64,000 nt of DNA from the NCBI GenBank assembly GCA_001986395.2, contig MQVO02000005.1, positions 186,001 to 250,000 on the forward strand, written 5' to 3'. The translations under genes and the position numbers were made by a program. A model generated the notes under the pieces. The model had not been told where the DNA came from and did not search any database. It saw nothing but the letters and a program-made list of their open reading frames with translations. Positions 1 to 12,289 of this stretch are shown in pieces; within the stretch, counting starts at the first letter, position 1, and each line of letters begins with the position of its first letter. This DNA is from Irpex lacteus. Its lineage: Eukaryota; Basidiomycota; Agaricomycetes; Polyporales; Irpicaceae.

Positions 1-2994
1 CGTGATATCCAGGAGTGAGCGTAGTCATCTTATGCCTGTTCCTCGCATACTCGAAGAAGAAATGTTTCACCTTCTCCGCAACCTACAAAGAACATCGGTT
101 CAGGAAGAGGAGGGATTTGAAGGCAAGCAGGGAACATACCTGGAGAGGGGACAAGAACGAGCCCCACTCGTGTACGAGTTTTGTGAACATGCTATAAGGC
201 CCAGCCTTGTCCACCTTGCGTAACCGACCGAAGACGGAGAGCTCATCGTACGTCATGCCCATGTCCGCCTACATTATGATTAGTGGAATGGTAGTGTTAG
301 TATTGGTATGGTCGACGTCTCAGAAAGGATAACACGCACCTCGTCTGCTTGAACGTATGTCTCAGTGATAGGCTCTAGCTCAGCTGTGGGGACCGCATCC
401 AGGAATCTATCCGACGGAGGTTAGGACATATTTCAGAAGGAAACTATGACGACAGTACGTACCCTTGGAGGACAGGAAGCTCGAACGCATCCTTCGCATA
501 TGCGATGAACTTTTTCAAGTCTACTTTACTAATAGCGCCAATAGGGTTGATATCCGCTGTATCGATTGTCAGCATCGTGCCAAATTCTGTAATAGATTTT
601 GCACACCTGAAGAACAGTCGTACTTCGTAAAGTATCCCCTTAAACTATAATAGGATAACGAGAGCCAAGCGATTTAATCGATGGTGACAGAGATGGAAAA
701 GCTTTTTACAGACCTTTCGTCGACATTCGCACTCCCAAGCACGAGCAAACCCCCATTTCGTCCTCTCACCCACGGAAGCAGCTGTGCAAATAGATACGCC
801 AACACCATCCTCAACCGAGCCTTCACACCCACACCTCACATAAGTTACATGGCCATTATTGGTAAGTAGACACAGCATAGTTTGCTCACCTGGATGTTCT
901 GCAATGCGAGATTCTCTGCGTTCGTACCTCCGTGCACGCGGTACTGCGGTTTGACGCCAGTGACGTAGGCGAACAGGTTTCGGACGGCAGTGACGAGCGA
1001 GTCCATGTTCAAATCTGTGTGGTAACTGCGCTCCGTTAAGTCAGTTTTCCATGGAATGGATTCGCATGGTCGGAAACGTGAAGGCAGTACGCACCTCCCG
1101 ATAGCCTCTGCGAGCTCCTTGGCCCGCTTCCTCGTCTCAACACTTGAGTTCTCAGTACCCATATAGCACGTATGGAAGATCCTGTTTGCAAGGTCACGAG
1201 GGTCTGTAGGAACCCACTGGGAGTCTTCAGGCTCTCCAGCGATACGACGCGCATCTGTGATGACGTGCTGATCTATTCCCGGGAGGATCAGTGAGACAGG
1301 ACGAGAGAAGAGGATGAAGGATAACGTGCCTCCTCGTTGAGCAGCTTCGGCTACAAGCCGACACATGGAAAACACAATGGTGGCGGTCGCGCAGCTGTCG
1401 ATCCCGCCGCTGAGAGGGAGGAAATATCCTTGTGTACGTGAACGGCGTAGGTAATCCCACAGCCAACACGCTGGACCCAGTCTACGATGACATCAGTAAG
1501 AGAAAGTGATATTCGTTCAATGCGTATGGGCTTACGCAATCTCCTCCTCTGGTTTATGGTATTTCGGCTCCCAGTCGTGCAACACAAGGTCGTCCAAATC
1601 CTTAATGCTGTCGAACTTCCCGCCCGAGAGCGCGAAATCCACCTCTATACGTTGGTAACGTTCAGCCGCAGCAGCCTGCATACTTCGACTGCTAACTGCA
1701 CGGTGTGAGCGGACGTCTTCGAGGTCGACGGTCGCTGTTACGACTTCAACATCGTTCAAGGAGAATTGGGAGCCCTGGGCGATGACTTTGCCGTTCACGA
1801 CGATGAGAGCGCAGCCGTCGTAATAGAGGCGATCGCCATCGCAACCTTGTTGGTTTGCGTAGAGGTAGATGCCTCCAAGCTAGAGAGAGGGCGTCAGTGA
1901 GTGATGCGGTTTAGTGAGTGGAGAAGGATATACCTTAAGAGTGGCTTCTTTCATGAGTTCGATTCGTCTGTAGAGCTTTCGGAGCTCATGGTGGCTCCCG
2001 CTAGAGTTGGTAAAAATCTCCACACCATCGAGACCCATAAGTATATGCGGGCTGTCCCATCCACTCGTCAATAAACGAATTCTGTGGAATCGACCCAAGC
2101 ATAGTCCTACATACCTAGCAGGCGTAAACAGCTCTTCACACAACTCTACTCCGATACACGTATCAACGGTACTGACTACCGCATCACCAAACGGAACTTT
2201 CGTTTGACCTGTGACTGCGTGAATTATACGCGGCAAATAGTGGTCCTCTACTTGTCTGTGTTTCTGCCACGGCGTGAAGTACCGCAGTTCTCTATAATTG
2301 CCGTTGTTCGCTAGCCACATCTTGGGACGGATATGGAGGATCTTGCCATTGTAAATGATGACTCTGCAGTTGTAAATTACGTTTTTGTGGATGACAGGCC
2401 TGGAATGAGCTAATAAGTCTCGTATCAGATACGTCAATTGGGGTGAACCTACATGCCAATGTCACAGAGGATTCCTTCCGTCTCTTCTGCCTCTAGAATC
2501 TTGGCCAGGACCTCCCATGAGTGGAGACATGTATCGCCTGTGAAATACTGGTGAGTGAGCTTTAGGAAGGATCCAGTCTAATGGCTTATCTGACCTTCGA
2601 GGAAGTGGTCCAAGCAACCATAACCACTTTCACACAGATCAGACATCGGTTCCAACAACCGAGAAGAAGATACTCACGTTATCTCAAGCTCGGGACCCAC
2701 ACGAAGCGTTGCACCGCGCTCCTTTGCGATGCGAATACTTTCGAGTATCCTCTCGAGGTTACCCTAGAATACGAGCGATATCAATCGATGGCCTCTCTCG
2801 CATGTCGTGTTGAGACCCACATCAAAATCCAATGCCCATTGATTCAAGGAACTGTACGTGTAATCTCAGGCAATCATGCACTATGCTTGAATGCTGCTGA
2901 GAGGGAGCGTACCATCTGCGATAAACGAGTCAGACATAGACATGTCAAGAGGGATACTATAATCTCACGTTGCGACTGTAATCAAGTGGCCCAT
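1..2994 (-). CDS. QNS1: Glutamine-dependent NAD+ synthetase (3' end cut by window)
   Basis: Final step of NAD+ synthesis: amidation of deamido-NAD+ with ammonia from glutamine. An N-terminal nitrilase-type glutaminase feeds an ATP-dependent synthetase. Read on the minus strand from ATG at 2994 (MGHLITVAT, then exons continuing [10 protein letters not shown] and [15 protein letters not shown]). All three glutaminase residues are visible: Glu in GPELEIT, Lys in [10 protein letters not shown] and Cys in GVELCEELF. The synthetase P-loop [11 protein letters not shown] is split by an intron near 1,410-1,470. Downstream exons give [20 protein letters not shown] and [16 protein letters not shown], and the last visible exon reads [10 protein letters not shown]. 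Many introns of about 50 nt. About 30 C-terminal residues lie beyond base 1. Shares a 203-bp divergent promoter with PEX1. Identity is very secure; exact exon edges are approximate. Confidence 0.95.
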
Positions 2995-3197
2995 GCTGGC
3001 TATGCAGCAACACGACCCTGCGCTGTGATACTCTACCGAGCTCGAGGTGATCGCAAGAGGCAAAGGTACAGATCCAACAAGCGCGTGTTTTCCGCTGAAT
3101 TCATGCTGCTGATTTCACGGGTCGGAGAAGAGTCAACTTGTTGAGATCTCACCATGAACATCGACCACCGCTCTTCCTCCTCTCTGCCTTCACCAGC
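2995..3197. promoter_or_regulatory. Bidirectional promoter between QNS1 and PEX1
   Basis: The two start codons point away from each other and are 203 bp apart, so both promoters and 5' leaders must fit here. I see no clear TATA box. Placement follows from the two gene starts. Confidence 0.6.
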
Positions 3198-6100
3198 ATG
3201 CCGCGACGTGCAAGGATCCACTATGTGTCCCTGCGCTCATCCTTGGTGAACTTGCCCATCTCAATTTACGGCCCACTACTTGAACGCGGTGTGGTAAGTG
3301 TCGATTGTGATTTCGCCTAACGCGAGGCTAATTTACGTCTACAGCGTCCACAAGGACTTGCGCTGCATCTGACAAAGGTACACGAAGATGGCACTCGAAC
3401 CAAGGCTAGTGATGCAGCTACAGGAGAAGCGTACGTGGGGTGGACAGGCATGGCGTCGGCGTCGTCGTTAGCCCAGTTCCAGGCAGGAGAGAGGGGGCTC
3501 GAGACAATCGAAATTGACCCTCAGTTTGCTGGTAGTCTGGGCTTCTCACAGGGTGACATAGTAAGTGTCTTTTCTTTCTGTGACGTTGGTTACATCTCAA
3601 CTTATGTACCAGGTCGAGATCGGGCTCCTGCACGACTTGGGCCATGCAACCTCCGTAGCCACAGAGCCCGTGACAGCAGACGACTGGGAAATTATCGTAC
3701 GTCCTCACACTTATTCTACAAGAAGCCGAGATTCATGGGACTGTTCCGTCAGGAACTTCATGCCGGACACGTCGAGTCTACGCTACTCTCGCAAGTGCGC
3801 GTCGCAGTGGTCGGTCAACAAATCAACGTCTGGGTGCTTGGGCGAACAAGAGTACGGCTTCAAGTGGGTGCGTGTGTCTTATAGCATGTCAATAACACAG
3901 ATGCTCATGAACTGACAGTCTCTCTGGACCCTTCAACAAACGGCAAGGCCCTACTACTGACCACCGGCACAGAAGTCAGCATCGCACCAAAGACTCGTGG
4001 AAAGCCCAACGGAGCAGGTTCAACTACAGCCAAGCAAGAAAAGCTAGACACCGTCGAATCTAAACAACAGGGTTTAGAAACATACAAGAAACCCTCGCGT
4101 GCGTTGCGCGTGCTTCCCTCGCGCACGATCTCTCCCTTCCGACCCTCCTGTCCCGCGGTGCAAGACGGCGCTATAACTGCCATAGCCTTTGTCTCACGCG
4201 TACTTCTCAATTCAGTGGCCGGCCAGCCTTTGTACGCCAAACCCTCCTCGTGGAGAGCTTCAATACAGCGGCTACCTTCGCCAGTTGACCCCTCCGGCGA
4301 CTCGAATACACCTACTCTTGTTGCTCCGCCGCAACCGCAACCGCGCGTGCTCGTTACGCAAGAGCATGTACCTTCCAAGCCCACGTCGAGTACAGTCACT
4401 GATGGCGATGAAGAAGGCCTGCGGGAGGAGGTCTTGGTGGTATGGTCCCCGCACGTCTCTGTACCAGACGGACATGTCGTATTCCATGGGTCTGTCGGCC
4501 AGGTTGAAGACTTTGACCATGTAAAGTGAGTCTCTACCGTCCTATCTCTCCTCTCCTCCTCCGAGGTAGACCTTTATCCTCCCTCTGACGTGCTTCAGAG
4601 CAGACTTCCTTCGTGAGAGCAACGAGGTGGTGACCTCTAATGAGGCTGAAGACGACACCGAACCGCCACAGTCACAGGCTCACCCTCTGCGAGAGAAACT
4701 GGCGGGTGTAGACGCTGTAGTGGACGAGTGTCGCACGTTCTGTCTGGCCAGTTTTGCGATCCATGCGACGAAGGCTCGGGTCAATGGAGGTGCGCGTTAC
4801 AGCTGTCAAGTATTTGGTTGTCGTGGCGAGTCAAGAGCTGAATGAGTGTTGTGTCTTTAGTGCCTGGTTTACTCGTGACAGGTCGGAGTGGGACGGGGAA
4901 GACGTCCATTTTGCGTACTGTCGCCAAGGCGTCGCAGGAGGATCCACGGACGCTTTCTTGTCAGTCCTTTCCTATAATCACACGCTTACACTTGCTCATT
5001 CTATTGGATTTTCATAGACACCCTATATGTCGACCTAGCAAAGTACACAGAAACACCCATATCAAAAATCAAACCGCTCCTCCGATACTGGTTCGACAAG
5101 GCGTTCTGGCACCGGCCTACTGTGTTTGTATTGGATAACATCGATAAGCTTATGGGTGTCGAGCAGGAGGTGCGTAAGCCTGCTTCCCTCAGACGTTTCC
5201 GCTCTTATTGAGTGTCACTACTACACCATAGCATGCAGACTCCTTCCGCACGCGCCACATCACGGAGCTCTTCCTTGAGCTCTTCGGTTCAGCTGAACGG
5301 TTCGCCGCCCCCAACGCCAAGGGCATCGTCTTGCTCGCCTCCGCTGAGAGCAGTGCGGCTATTCATCCTCGGCTCAACTCGGGGCATGTGTTTAGGGAGA
5401 CTGTGAGTTTGAAGGCGCCAGATAAGGACGCTCGACGAGCTGTACGTTTCTCAGTTTTGAGCTGGCTACTTGTTTATTACCTTTAGCTAATGTCATGCGA
5501 TCCGTTTCGGTAGATCTTGGCGCAAATCACAAAAACCCACACCGATGCCTCGGAACTGCGTCTAGACGAGGACACCGTGAACTTTACGGCGATCGCGACG
5601 CAGACGGAGGGGTACTCAGCGACTGATCTGAAGGATTTGGTGGCGAGAGCTGTGCATCGCGCTGCTGTTCGTCTCGCGGAGTACGAGTATGAGAACCGGG
5701 ATGGTGGAGAGTTTGAGGTTCGTCACAGAATGACGTAGACGCAATGGGATGACATGCTAACCTGAGAATTAGTCTACACTCACAGGGCAGGACTTCGCGG
5801 ATGCTCAGGTGGACTTTGTGCCGCTCTCGTTGCGAGATGTCAAGTTGCAGAAGTCGGATACTGTGTGGTCTGACGTTGGTGGTACGTGCATCCTGTTTTT
5901 CTTCTTATCTTCAGGGTCATGTTGGCTAATTTAATCTCTTCGCTTTGCAGGTCTGCGAGAGACGAAAAAGGTACTCCGGGAAACACTTGAGTGGCCGACG
6001 AAGTATGGGCCTATATTCGCGCAGTCGCCGTTACGATTACGCTCCGGGTACGCCGTTCGATTATCCTATTCAGCGGGACCAGAACACTAACGTTCGATTA

Positions 6101-7514
6101 TATTGTAGCCTCTTATTGTACGGGTTTCCGGGGTGCGGGAAGACGCTGCTTGCGTCGGCGGTGGCGAAAGAGTGTGGATTGAACTTCATTAGCGTGAAGG
6201 GCCCAGAGATCTTGAACAAGTACATCGGTGCCAGTGAGCAGTCGGTAAGTGGTCTTGTTTCCTCCCATCGGTGATTCTAGCTCATCTGTCTCGTCTAGGT
6301 GAGAGAGTTGTTCGAGCGGGCGAGTGCGGCGAAGCCGTGTGTGCTGTTCTTTGACGAGTTTGATTCGATCGCGCCTAAGCGGTGAGTACGGTTCTGGTGA
6401 TGCTTTTCGTCGACAGTCATGATCGTTGTTGATCATTGATGGTCATGGTGTGTTCTGTTTTGTAGAGGGCATGATAGTACGGGTGTGACGGATCGTGTTG
6501 TCAACCAGATGTTGACGCAGATGGACGGTGCGGAGGGTCTGGAGGGCGTATACGTACTCGCGGCGACCAGGTAAGCATCATCACCATTTGTGTGTGGGCA
6601 CGACAAACTGATGGGAGAACAGCCGGCCAGATCTCATAGATTCTGCACTTCTGCGTCCGGGACGTCTCGACAAGTCGCTGCTTTGCAACATGCCAGACGT
6701 AGAAGAACGAAAAGAGGTCCGTCGCATGCACGAATCCTTGTTCTATGTTACACTACTGACTGCTCTATGTCTGTGGAAATAGATCCTCGAGGCTGTCAGT
6801 CGGAAAGTGACACTGTCAGACTCTGTCGATCTCGAAGAGGTTGCAAGAGCCACGGAAGGGTTCTCGGGCGCGGATCTCCAGGCGTTAGTGTATAACGCTC
6901 AGTTAGAAATCATCCATGAGACCATCGCCGCTTCTTCATCCGCGGGTGATGGTGAAGCGACGGGAAATGCGGAGGACGAAGAGCAAGATATTGAGTATGA
7001 AGTGCTGCTGTCAGGTGGTAAGGACAGTGGAAAGGCGGTCAAGTCTAGAGCGGAGGAGGCTGCGTTTCAGAAGCAGGTTAGTGTCCTTCCGTCTGTGCTG
7101 AGACACTGATAATGGCTAACTGGCATATCTTCTAAGCTGCGACGTATTCTTGCTAGTGATCGTGCTGATGTGCAGAGTACTAAGCAGACCAACGCCGATC
7201 AAAAACCGCAGGTGAGGGTATAGCTTGGCTTGGTGGCTGATAAATAGCACTAATCACGAATGGGATATAGAACCAGGAGATTACCCAGGCCCATATTCGT
7301 AAGGTTTTGCAGTCAGCAAGACCGTCAGTGCCGCCCGAAGAACGAGAACGACTCAATCGCATGTGAGGATCCTGGTCTGTTTTCTCATGAATTGAATTTG
7401 TTTGCTAATCTGCGCATACCTACTAGATATCGAGCATTTGTGTCGGATAGGAGTGGAGAGTTGCCGGTACCGCCTGATGCGGGTGGGATAGGCCTGAGGG
7501 CTACTTTGATGTAG
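3198..7514 (+). CDS. PEX1: Peroxisomal AAA-ATPase peroxin 1
   Basis: With Pex6 it forms the double-ring ATPase that pulls ubiquitinated Pex5 off the peroxisome membrane. Start at 3198 ([20 protein letters not shown]), typical of the Pex1 N-terminal double-psi barrel, followed by [14 protein letters not shown]. The first AAA domain has Walker A GRSGTGKT near 4,880-4,904. The second, better conserved one has GFPGCGKT near 6,122-6,145, [20 protein letters not shown], Walker [15 protein letters not shown], and the region [20 protein letters not shown], a hallmark set for Pex1. A dozen or so introns, the first at 3294-3344. The protein ends [10 protein letters not shown] with TAG at 7512-7514. An acidic insert (about 6,950-7,010) interrupts the C-terminal AAA lid. 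Confidence 0.95.
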
Positions 7515-7778
7515 TTATCGGCCGAATTCACGGAGGATTCGGTTAAGTTGCTCCTGTGCTTGCAAGCACTAAAATAAATACGAGAGAACGTATACAGGTA
7601 TGTGCGCTAGGAATATAGGACAGTGGTCGAGGAGTAAATAAATTATGGTGGACCGGAAAAAATGCGAGGACATTGATCACACGTTGCGGTGCAGTGGACG
7701 TCTAGTGAGTGGGGGGACATAACCTGTTCAAAGGGCTTGGTGAGTGTCTATATATCACTTGGCGTATGTTTCAGCTGT

Positions 7779-8645
7779 CTACTCACTTTCGTTCTGCTGA
7801 TTATGATTAGAATGGTAGTTAGTGTCTACGCCACTGCCACGCCACAACACCGCGATAACAGAGTTTTGACGTACCTTTGACGTACGCCGTTGGCGAGGCA
7901 CGAACGATCGCGCATTGAGATTGACATCCTCGACTGCACGCGCGCGTGACGACTCGTCACTGGCAGCACCAAACACGACCTCGGGCGACTCTTGGATGAT
8001 GACCACTGGCAGAGTCTGCCTCGCCAAGAAGTCGCGCACCTGGGACCGGAAGATGTCGTCACAGCAGACGGGCTGCTTTGGAGCCTGCGTTGGGAACATG
8101 GCCATCAGGTCATGACCGGTCAACTGTTCCAGCGTCGCGGGCAACTGTGATGGCGATGTCGGCCAGGCGTTGGGGTCCACTGGGTGCAGCCTCGCCGGGG
8201 AATCATCTCGTCTGTAATCTGACGGTCGCCATATCAGAAAGTGTGTTCAGTCCGAGGGCAACTCGCCCTCTGAGACGGAAACCACTTTACCTGGATCTTG
8301 CAGTGGTGGGATAGAGGCCTCGTCTTCGAACTTGCAGCTGGTCGAGCTGCTCCGTGAGGTGTCTAGTGGTGGGCGTGCATAAGTCAATGGTAAGCATATT
8401 GGTGATTGCGTTTATCTGGTAGTGAAAGCTTGATCTGACTAACCTGGAGTCATTACGGCTTGGACACGGGGAAGAGAGGTATGTGACGAGGAGTATACGC
8501 TCGATCTGCTCATAGTTCCACCAGCGGGTCGTCGAACGTGATTTGAAGGGCTCCGTCTTGCGGATACGCAAAAGGTTTTGTGGCTACGATGAGAGGAGGA
8601 CAGAAGGAGAGTTGGAGGCGGTGACTGGGTAAAGTCACCGGGCAA
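7779..8645 (-). CDS. Unknown Ser/Pro-rich protein
   Basis: Not recognised. Three exons join without breaking frame: 8645-~8443 (MPGDFTQSPPPTLLLSS), ~8365-8300 (TSRSSSTSCKFEDEAS) and ~8213-7779 (YRRDDSPARLHPVDPNAWPT, then TLEQLTGHDLMAMFP and VRDFLARQTLPVVIIQESPE). Both introns are GT-AG. The first part is low-complexity Ser/Arg/Pro. The last exon is more ordered and carries the short hydrophobic strand LPVVIIQ. A further intron near 7,870 could change the last residues. It converges with PEX1 (265 bp between the stops). Splicing consistency is the main support. Confidence 0.55.
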
Positions 8646-9633
8646 AGCCTATTCCATAACTTGGTTGATGAGGAGTGGGAAGTACTCGGATCCGGTCGTT
8701 ATGTAACGGAGGGTCGGAAACTGCCATGACGTACTCGGACCGCAGATCAGCTATTCCACAGAGACAATTGAGAATACCTTCGTACGTATGAGGTCTCGTC
8801 ATTTCAGTGCGAATTGAATAGACACAATCCACAGTGAGAAGACCGCCTTCCCAGAATATATTCCGACATATAAAGATGGTCGATTATATATTCAGCAAGT
8901 GAATAATCTTGGTTTCACGTCCACCCCTATTGACCCCGCTTGATGAGATAGAACGGCGATCTGGCGCCACTGTACTCAGTTACATGTCATCTGTACAACC
9001 AAGATCTTTTGTAGCGGGCGTTATCCAGTTGCCTGCCTGCCAGTACGAGCCTCCGTCGGAGTCAGAAGATATGAAAAGGAATCCCTGCACCACGTTCAAA
9101 TTCCTGTGTGTAATGTGCACGATGGCAGCCGCCGTGGGCCGCGTATGTCGGAGGAATACAGTAGCGCCGTTTAAAAAGCGCAGCTCCTCTGACTCTCTGA
9201 GTAGTATTTATGGCCAATCGACGGTAGCAGTACAATGTTGATACCCTAAGTTTAGCATGGGTCTTGAATGCACAGTCATCACTCTGATGCATCAACACTT
9301 CAATTGCCATATTTGGTTGCCGGAACCTGTATTCAAACTCCGCGGGATGTAACGTTCAAGCTTGTGCCCTCCTTGGCCTAGCAAGAGGTGCCACAAATTT
9401 TAAAAGAAAAGTTCGTAGCACTCTATACCCAGAAACAATAAACTCAAGTCAGGGGAGATGAAAGATATTGCTGCTGGAAATGCCTTATGATCATCCGTCT
9501 GAAAGTGTCAACGCTCGGACGACTGCTACTCGCGGGCGCTTGGTGCGAGGACCTGCCTTGTTCCCGACCATCCAGTCCACGGCTCGCTCAGCCCTTGCCA
9601 AAGCATCCAGCGACCCCCCGACATCCACAGGTC
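8646..9633. other. Intergenic region before ZDS1-like gene
   Basis: No convincing gene. Short ORFs on both strands lack joining splice sites or family motifs. It probably holds the promoter of the minus-strand unknown gene and the 5' leader of the ZDS1-like gene. An ACAG at 9627-9630 just before the chosen ATG could be the acceptor of a leader intron. Confidence 0.4.
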
Positions 9634-12289
9634 ATGCAGCCCTCAGAATTCGAGATTCAAAGAGAGGTTGAGACCTTGCGGGACATACGGCGAAGGTCCA
9701 GTGCACAAGGCAGCATCATAGACCCTGATCTCCCGGCAGTGTCCAGCGATTCCAGCTCATCGAGCACGTACTGGGAAGACTCGTCAAGCAGCTCGCACTC
9801 TCATGAAAGCGACAACTCGACTGTTTCTGGAGACGACCCACTGAATCTCTTTTGGGTACCTGCACGACTGCACCCAGAGATCGCACCTGCTGAATTCAGG
9901 CAGTTCCTGAAAGAGCACGCACGGAGTCCTGGTGATGGTGCCGCACTCGGGCGATCAAGCTCTATGGGCTCGACGGGGCTTGGGAGGAAGAAGTCGATGC
10001 TGAGCAGGCAGTACAATCCTGAGGACAAGGATGCGGTCGAGGAAGAGAAGGTGGTCCCAATACGGCGAAACCGGTCGAGCATTTACGGGAATCAAGGACC
10101 TCAACTGACGATTAACGACCTGCAAAAGCTCGAACAGTTGGCGGAGGAGGCGTCAGAGAGTAGCGATCCATCAAAATTGAGGAGTATACTACGGCGAAGT
10201 ATGAGCTTGAATATAGCTCCCTCAGGTGTGCTTCGCTGTCACATATCTGCTCGGCATTGTCTAAAATGATATGTTGCACTCCCTACTTCAAGTTATTGAC
10301 CAGATGGACAATATTCCTGAGCAAGGTGACGAGGCCGACGCACCGATCATAGTGCCGCGGCCAGGTCAAATTCTGCGTCGGGCGGCACGCACGAAAATCC
10401 GCAAACCTGGCACAGGGGAAGGTCCACATCGCTTTACGTATACTCGCTCAAGAAGAGGCTCTGCTGGGCGCGCCGGCACCTTACCCCCTGAACGCACGTC
10501 TGACGATTTCTCTTCCAGCGATCACGGAGACGAAACCCCACGGCGAAAGCGTGCAGACTCAGACGTCCCAGAGCTCCCCTTCAACACACGACCCGAGTCT
10601 TACAGTGAGGAGTCCTCGATCTACGATGCCTATGCTAGGGAAGACTCCGATGAATCTGAAAGCCATGCGCCACTGCTAGTTGCGTCGCCAGAAACGCCCG
10701 AATTTCAGTCTGTATCCCCTCCGCCCCCTCAACTTCCCGAGCCCTCCCCTCCTGTGCTACATCAACCGAAACCCCAGCGTATCCTATCACCACCACTCCC
10801 AGACGCAGAAGTGCTGCAGGCGCCGTCTCCTTCTCCCGAACCTTCTCCAATCCCGCCAGTCCCTCCTCTTCCGCCTTCAGTAGAGCACCAGCAGCCCCAG
10901 CGACCGCCTCTCAGTCACCAGAGCACCTCCTATCAAGCCCCTGCATCACCTACTCCGAGTCATTCTGGTCATCATCACAACAAGGAGAAAGACAAAAAGG
11001 GTTTGTTTGGGAAATGGGGCGGCGACAAGGGTTCAAAGAAGGCGCACACCAGCCATCGCGAGAAGGAAAAGGAGAAAGAAAAGGATAGTGGCTTTTTTGG
11101 CTCTCTTTTCGGTGGTGGGAAGAAGAAGCAGGACGAGGCTGCTGCACCCCCGATCGGCGGTCTAGGAAATGCTGGTCGCGAGACAGCAGCTGCTTTACTG
11201 GGGTCGTCCAAGTCCGCGAAGAGTTACGTTCCTTCACCATCCCCTCAGCCTATACAAGGTTACGCTCGATATCCTATCCATGTTGAGCGTGCTATCTACC
11301 GCCTCAGCCATATCAAGCTCGCGAATCCACGCCGACCCCTATACGAACAGGTTCTCATCAGTAACCTTATGTTCTGGTACCTCGGGGTTATCAACAAGAG
11401 TCCCACTCCGAATGGATCCACGCCTAATGTGGCTGGGGCTAACGGGACCAAAGCTGAGGGGAAGGAGGGAGATCAGGCTGAGCGGGAGAAAAAGGAGAAG
11501 GAAGAGAGAGAAAAGGCCGAGAAGGAGCGGTTAGAGAAGGAAAGAGAGCGTGAGCGAGAGAAGGAACGCGAGAAGAGCGTGGAGAGCAAACGGAAAGGAA
11601 GCTTGACGAAGACACCGACGCCTGGGACGCCTGGGGCACGGAGAGCTGAGACTCCGGTTCGTGGACCTCAATACGATATGCAGCATCGTGCTATGGAACA
11701 GGAGTACGGATATCAAGGTGGTGGTTCGCCTGTGCCTCGAACGTCGTCTTCAGCGCCGCCGCCTATGAACTTCCCGCAACAACGGGGAGGTTCTCCAGCT
11801 CAGTATTCGTCTGTTCAGCTTGTACAACCCCAGCCTCAACTGGCACAGAACCGCTACTACAATCCTGCAAACGGTCCCGCTATCCTGGGCCAGCCGTACC
11901 CTATGGTCCAACAACCGGGTGCTATGCAGCTACCCCCTGGCGCGATGCCTCCCGTCGCTGTTGAGCAAGCATGGGTCAACCCTGCGTCACCCACTTCTGG
12001 ACGAACGAATTCCCCTCCTCGAGTGGTTTCGCCTCCTTCGTCTCAGATTAGGACGTCTCCTCCTGGGGGCCAGCGATACTCTCCACAGCTCGAGAAGATG
12101 CAGGGCGTTCACGGTAAGACGCCTGGGAGGTCATTGTCCGCCTCCGCGACGGCACCTGCACCTCACCGAGTCAACGGCGCAGCTTTGGGGAGGAAGGGAA
12201 ACAGCGCCCATGCTGTCATGCCAAACCTCCGTACCAGCGAAGAGGAGGACGTTCCGCTCGCTTCGGTCTACCAGCAACGGCGGAAGTAG
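9634..12289 (+). CDS. ZDS1: Zds1-family protein (PP2A-Cdc55 regulator)
   Basis: Yeast Zds1/Zds2 bind the PP2A regulatory subunit Cdc55 and act in mitotic exit, polarity and stress signalling. Two regions identify it: the N-terminal block NLFWVPARLHPEIAPAEFRQ (about residues 70-90) and the C-terminal Zds_C signature YPIHVERAIYRLSHIKLANP followed by RPLYEQVLISNLMFWYLGVI (about 11,260-11,390). The remainder is Ser/Pro-rich and low complexity, with a Lys/Glu helix (EREREKEREK) after Zds_C and a Pro/Gln-rich tail. One GT-AG intron at 10226-10292. Start chosen at 9634 (MQPSEFEIQREVE), since EVETLRDIRRRSS looks like the conserved N-terminus; the same frame is open back to 9487. Stop TAG at 12287-12289. 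Confidence 0.88.

Noticed and set aside
2581..3144. 187-codon plus-strand ORF
   Set aside because: It lies antisense to the first exons of QNS1, which have clear family motifs and correct splice sites.
10950..11240. Minus-strand ORFs opposite the ZDS1-like gene
   Set aside because: They mirror low-complexity Lys/Ser/Pro coding sequence and have no motif of their own.
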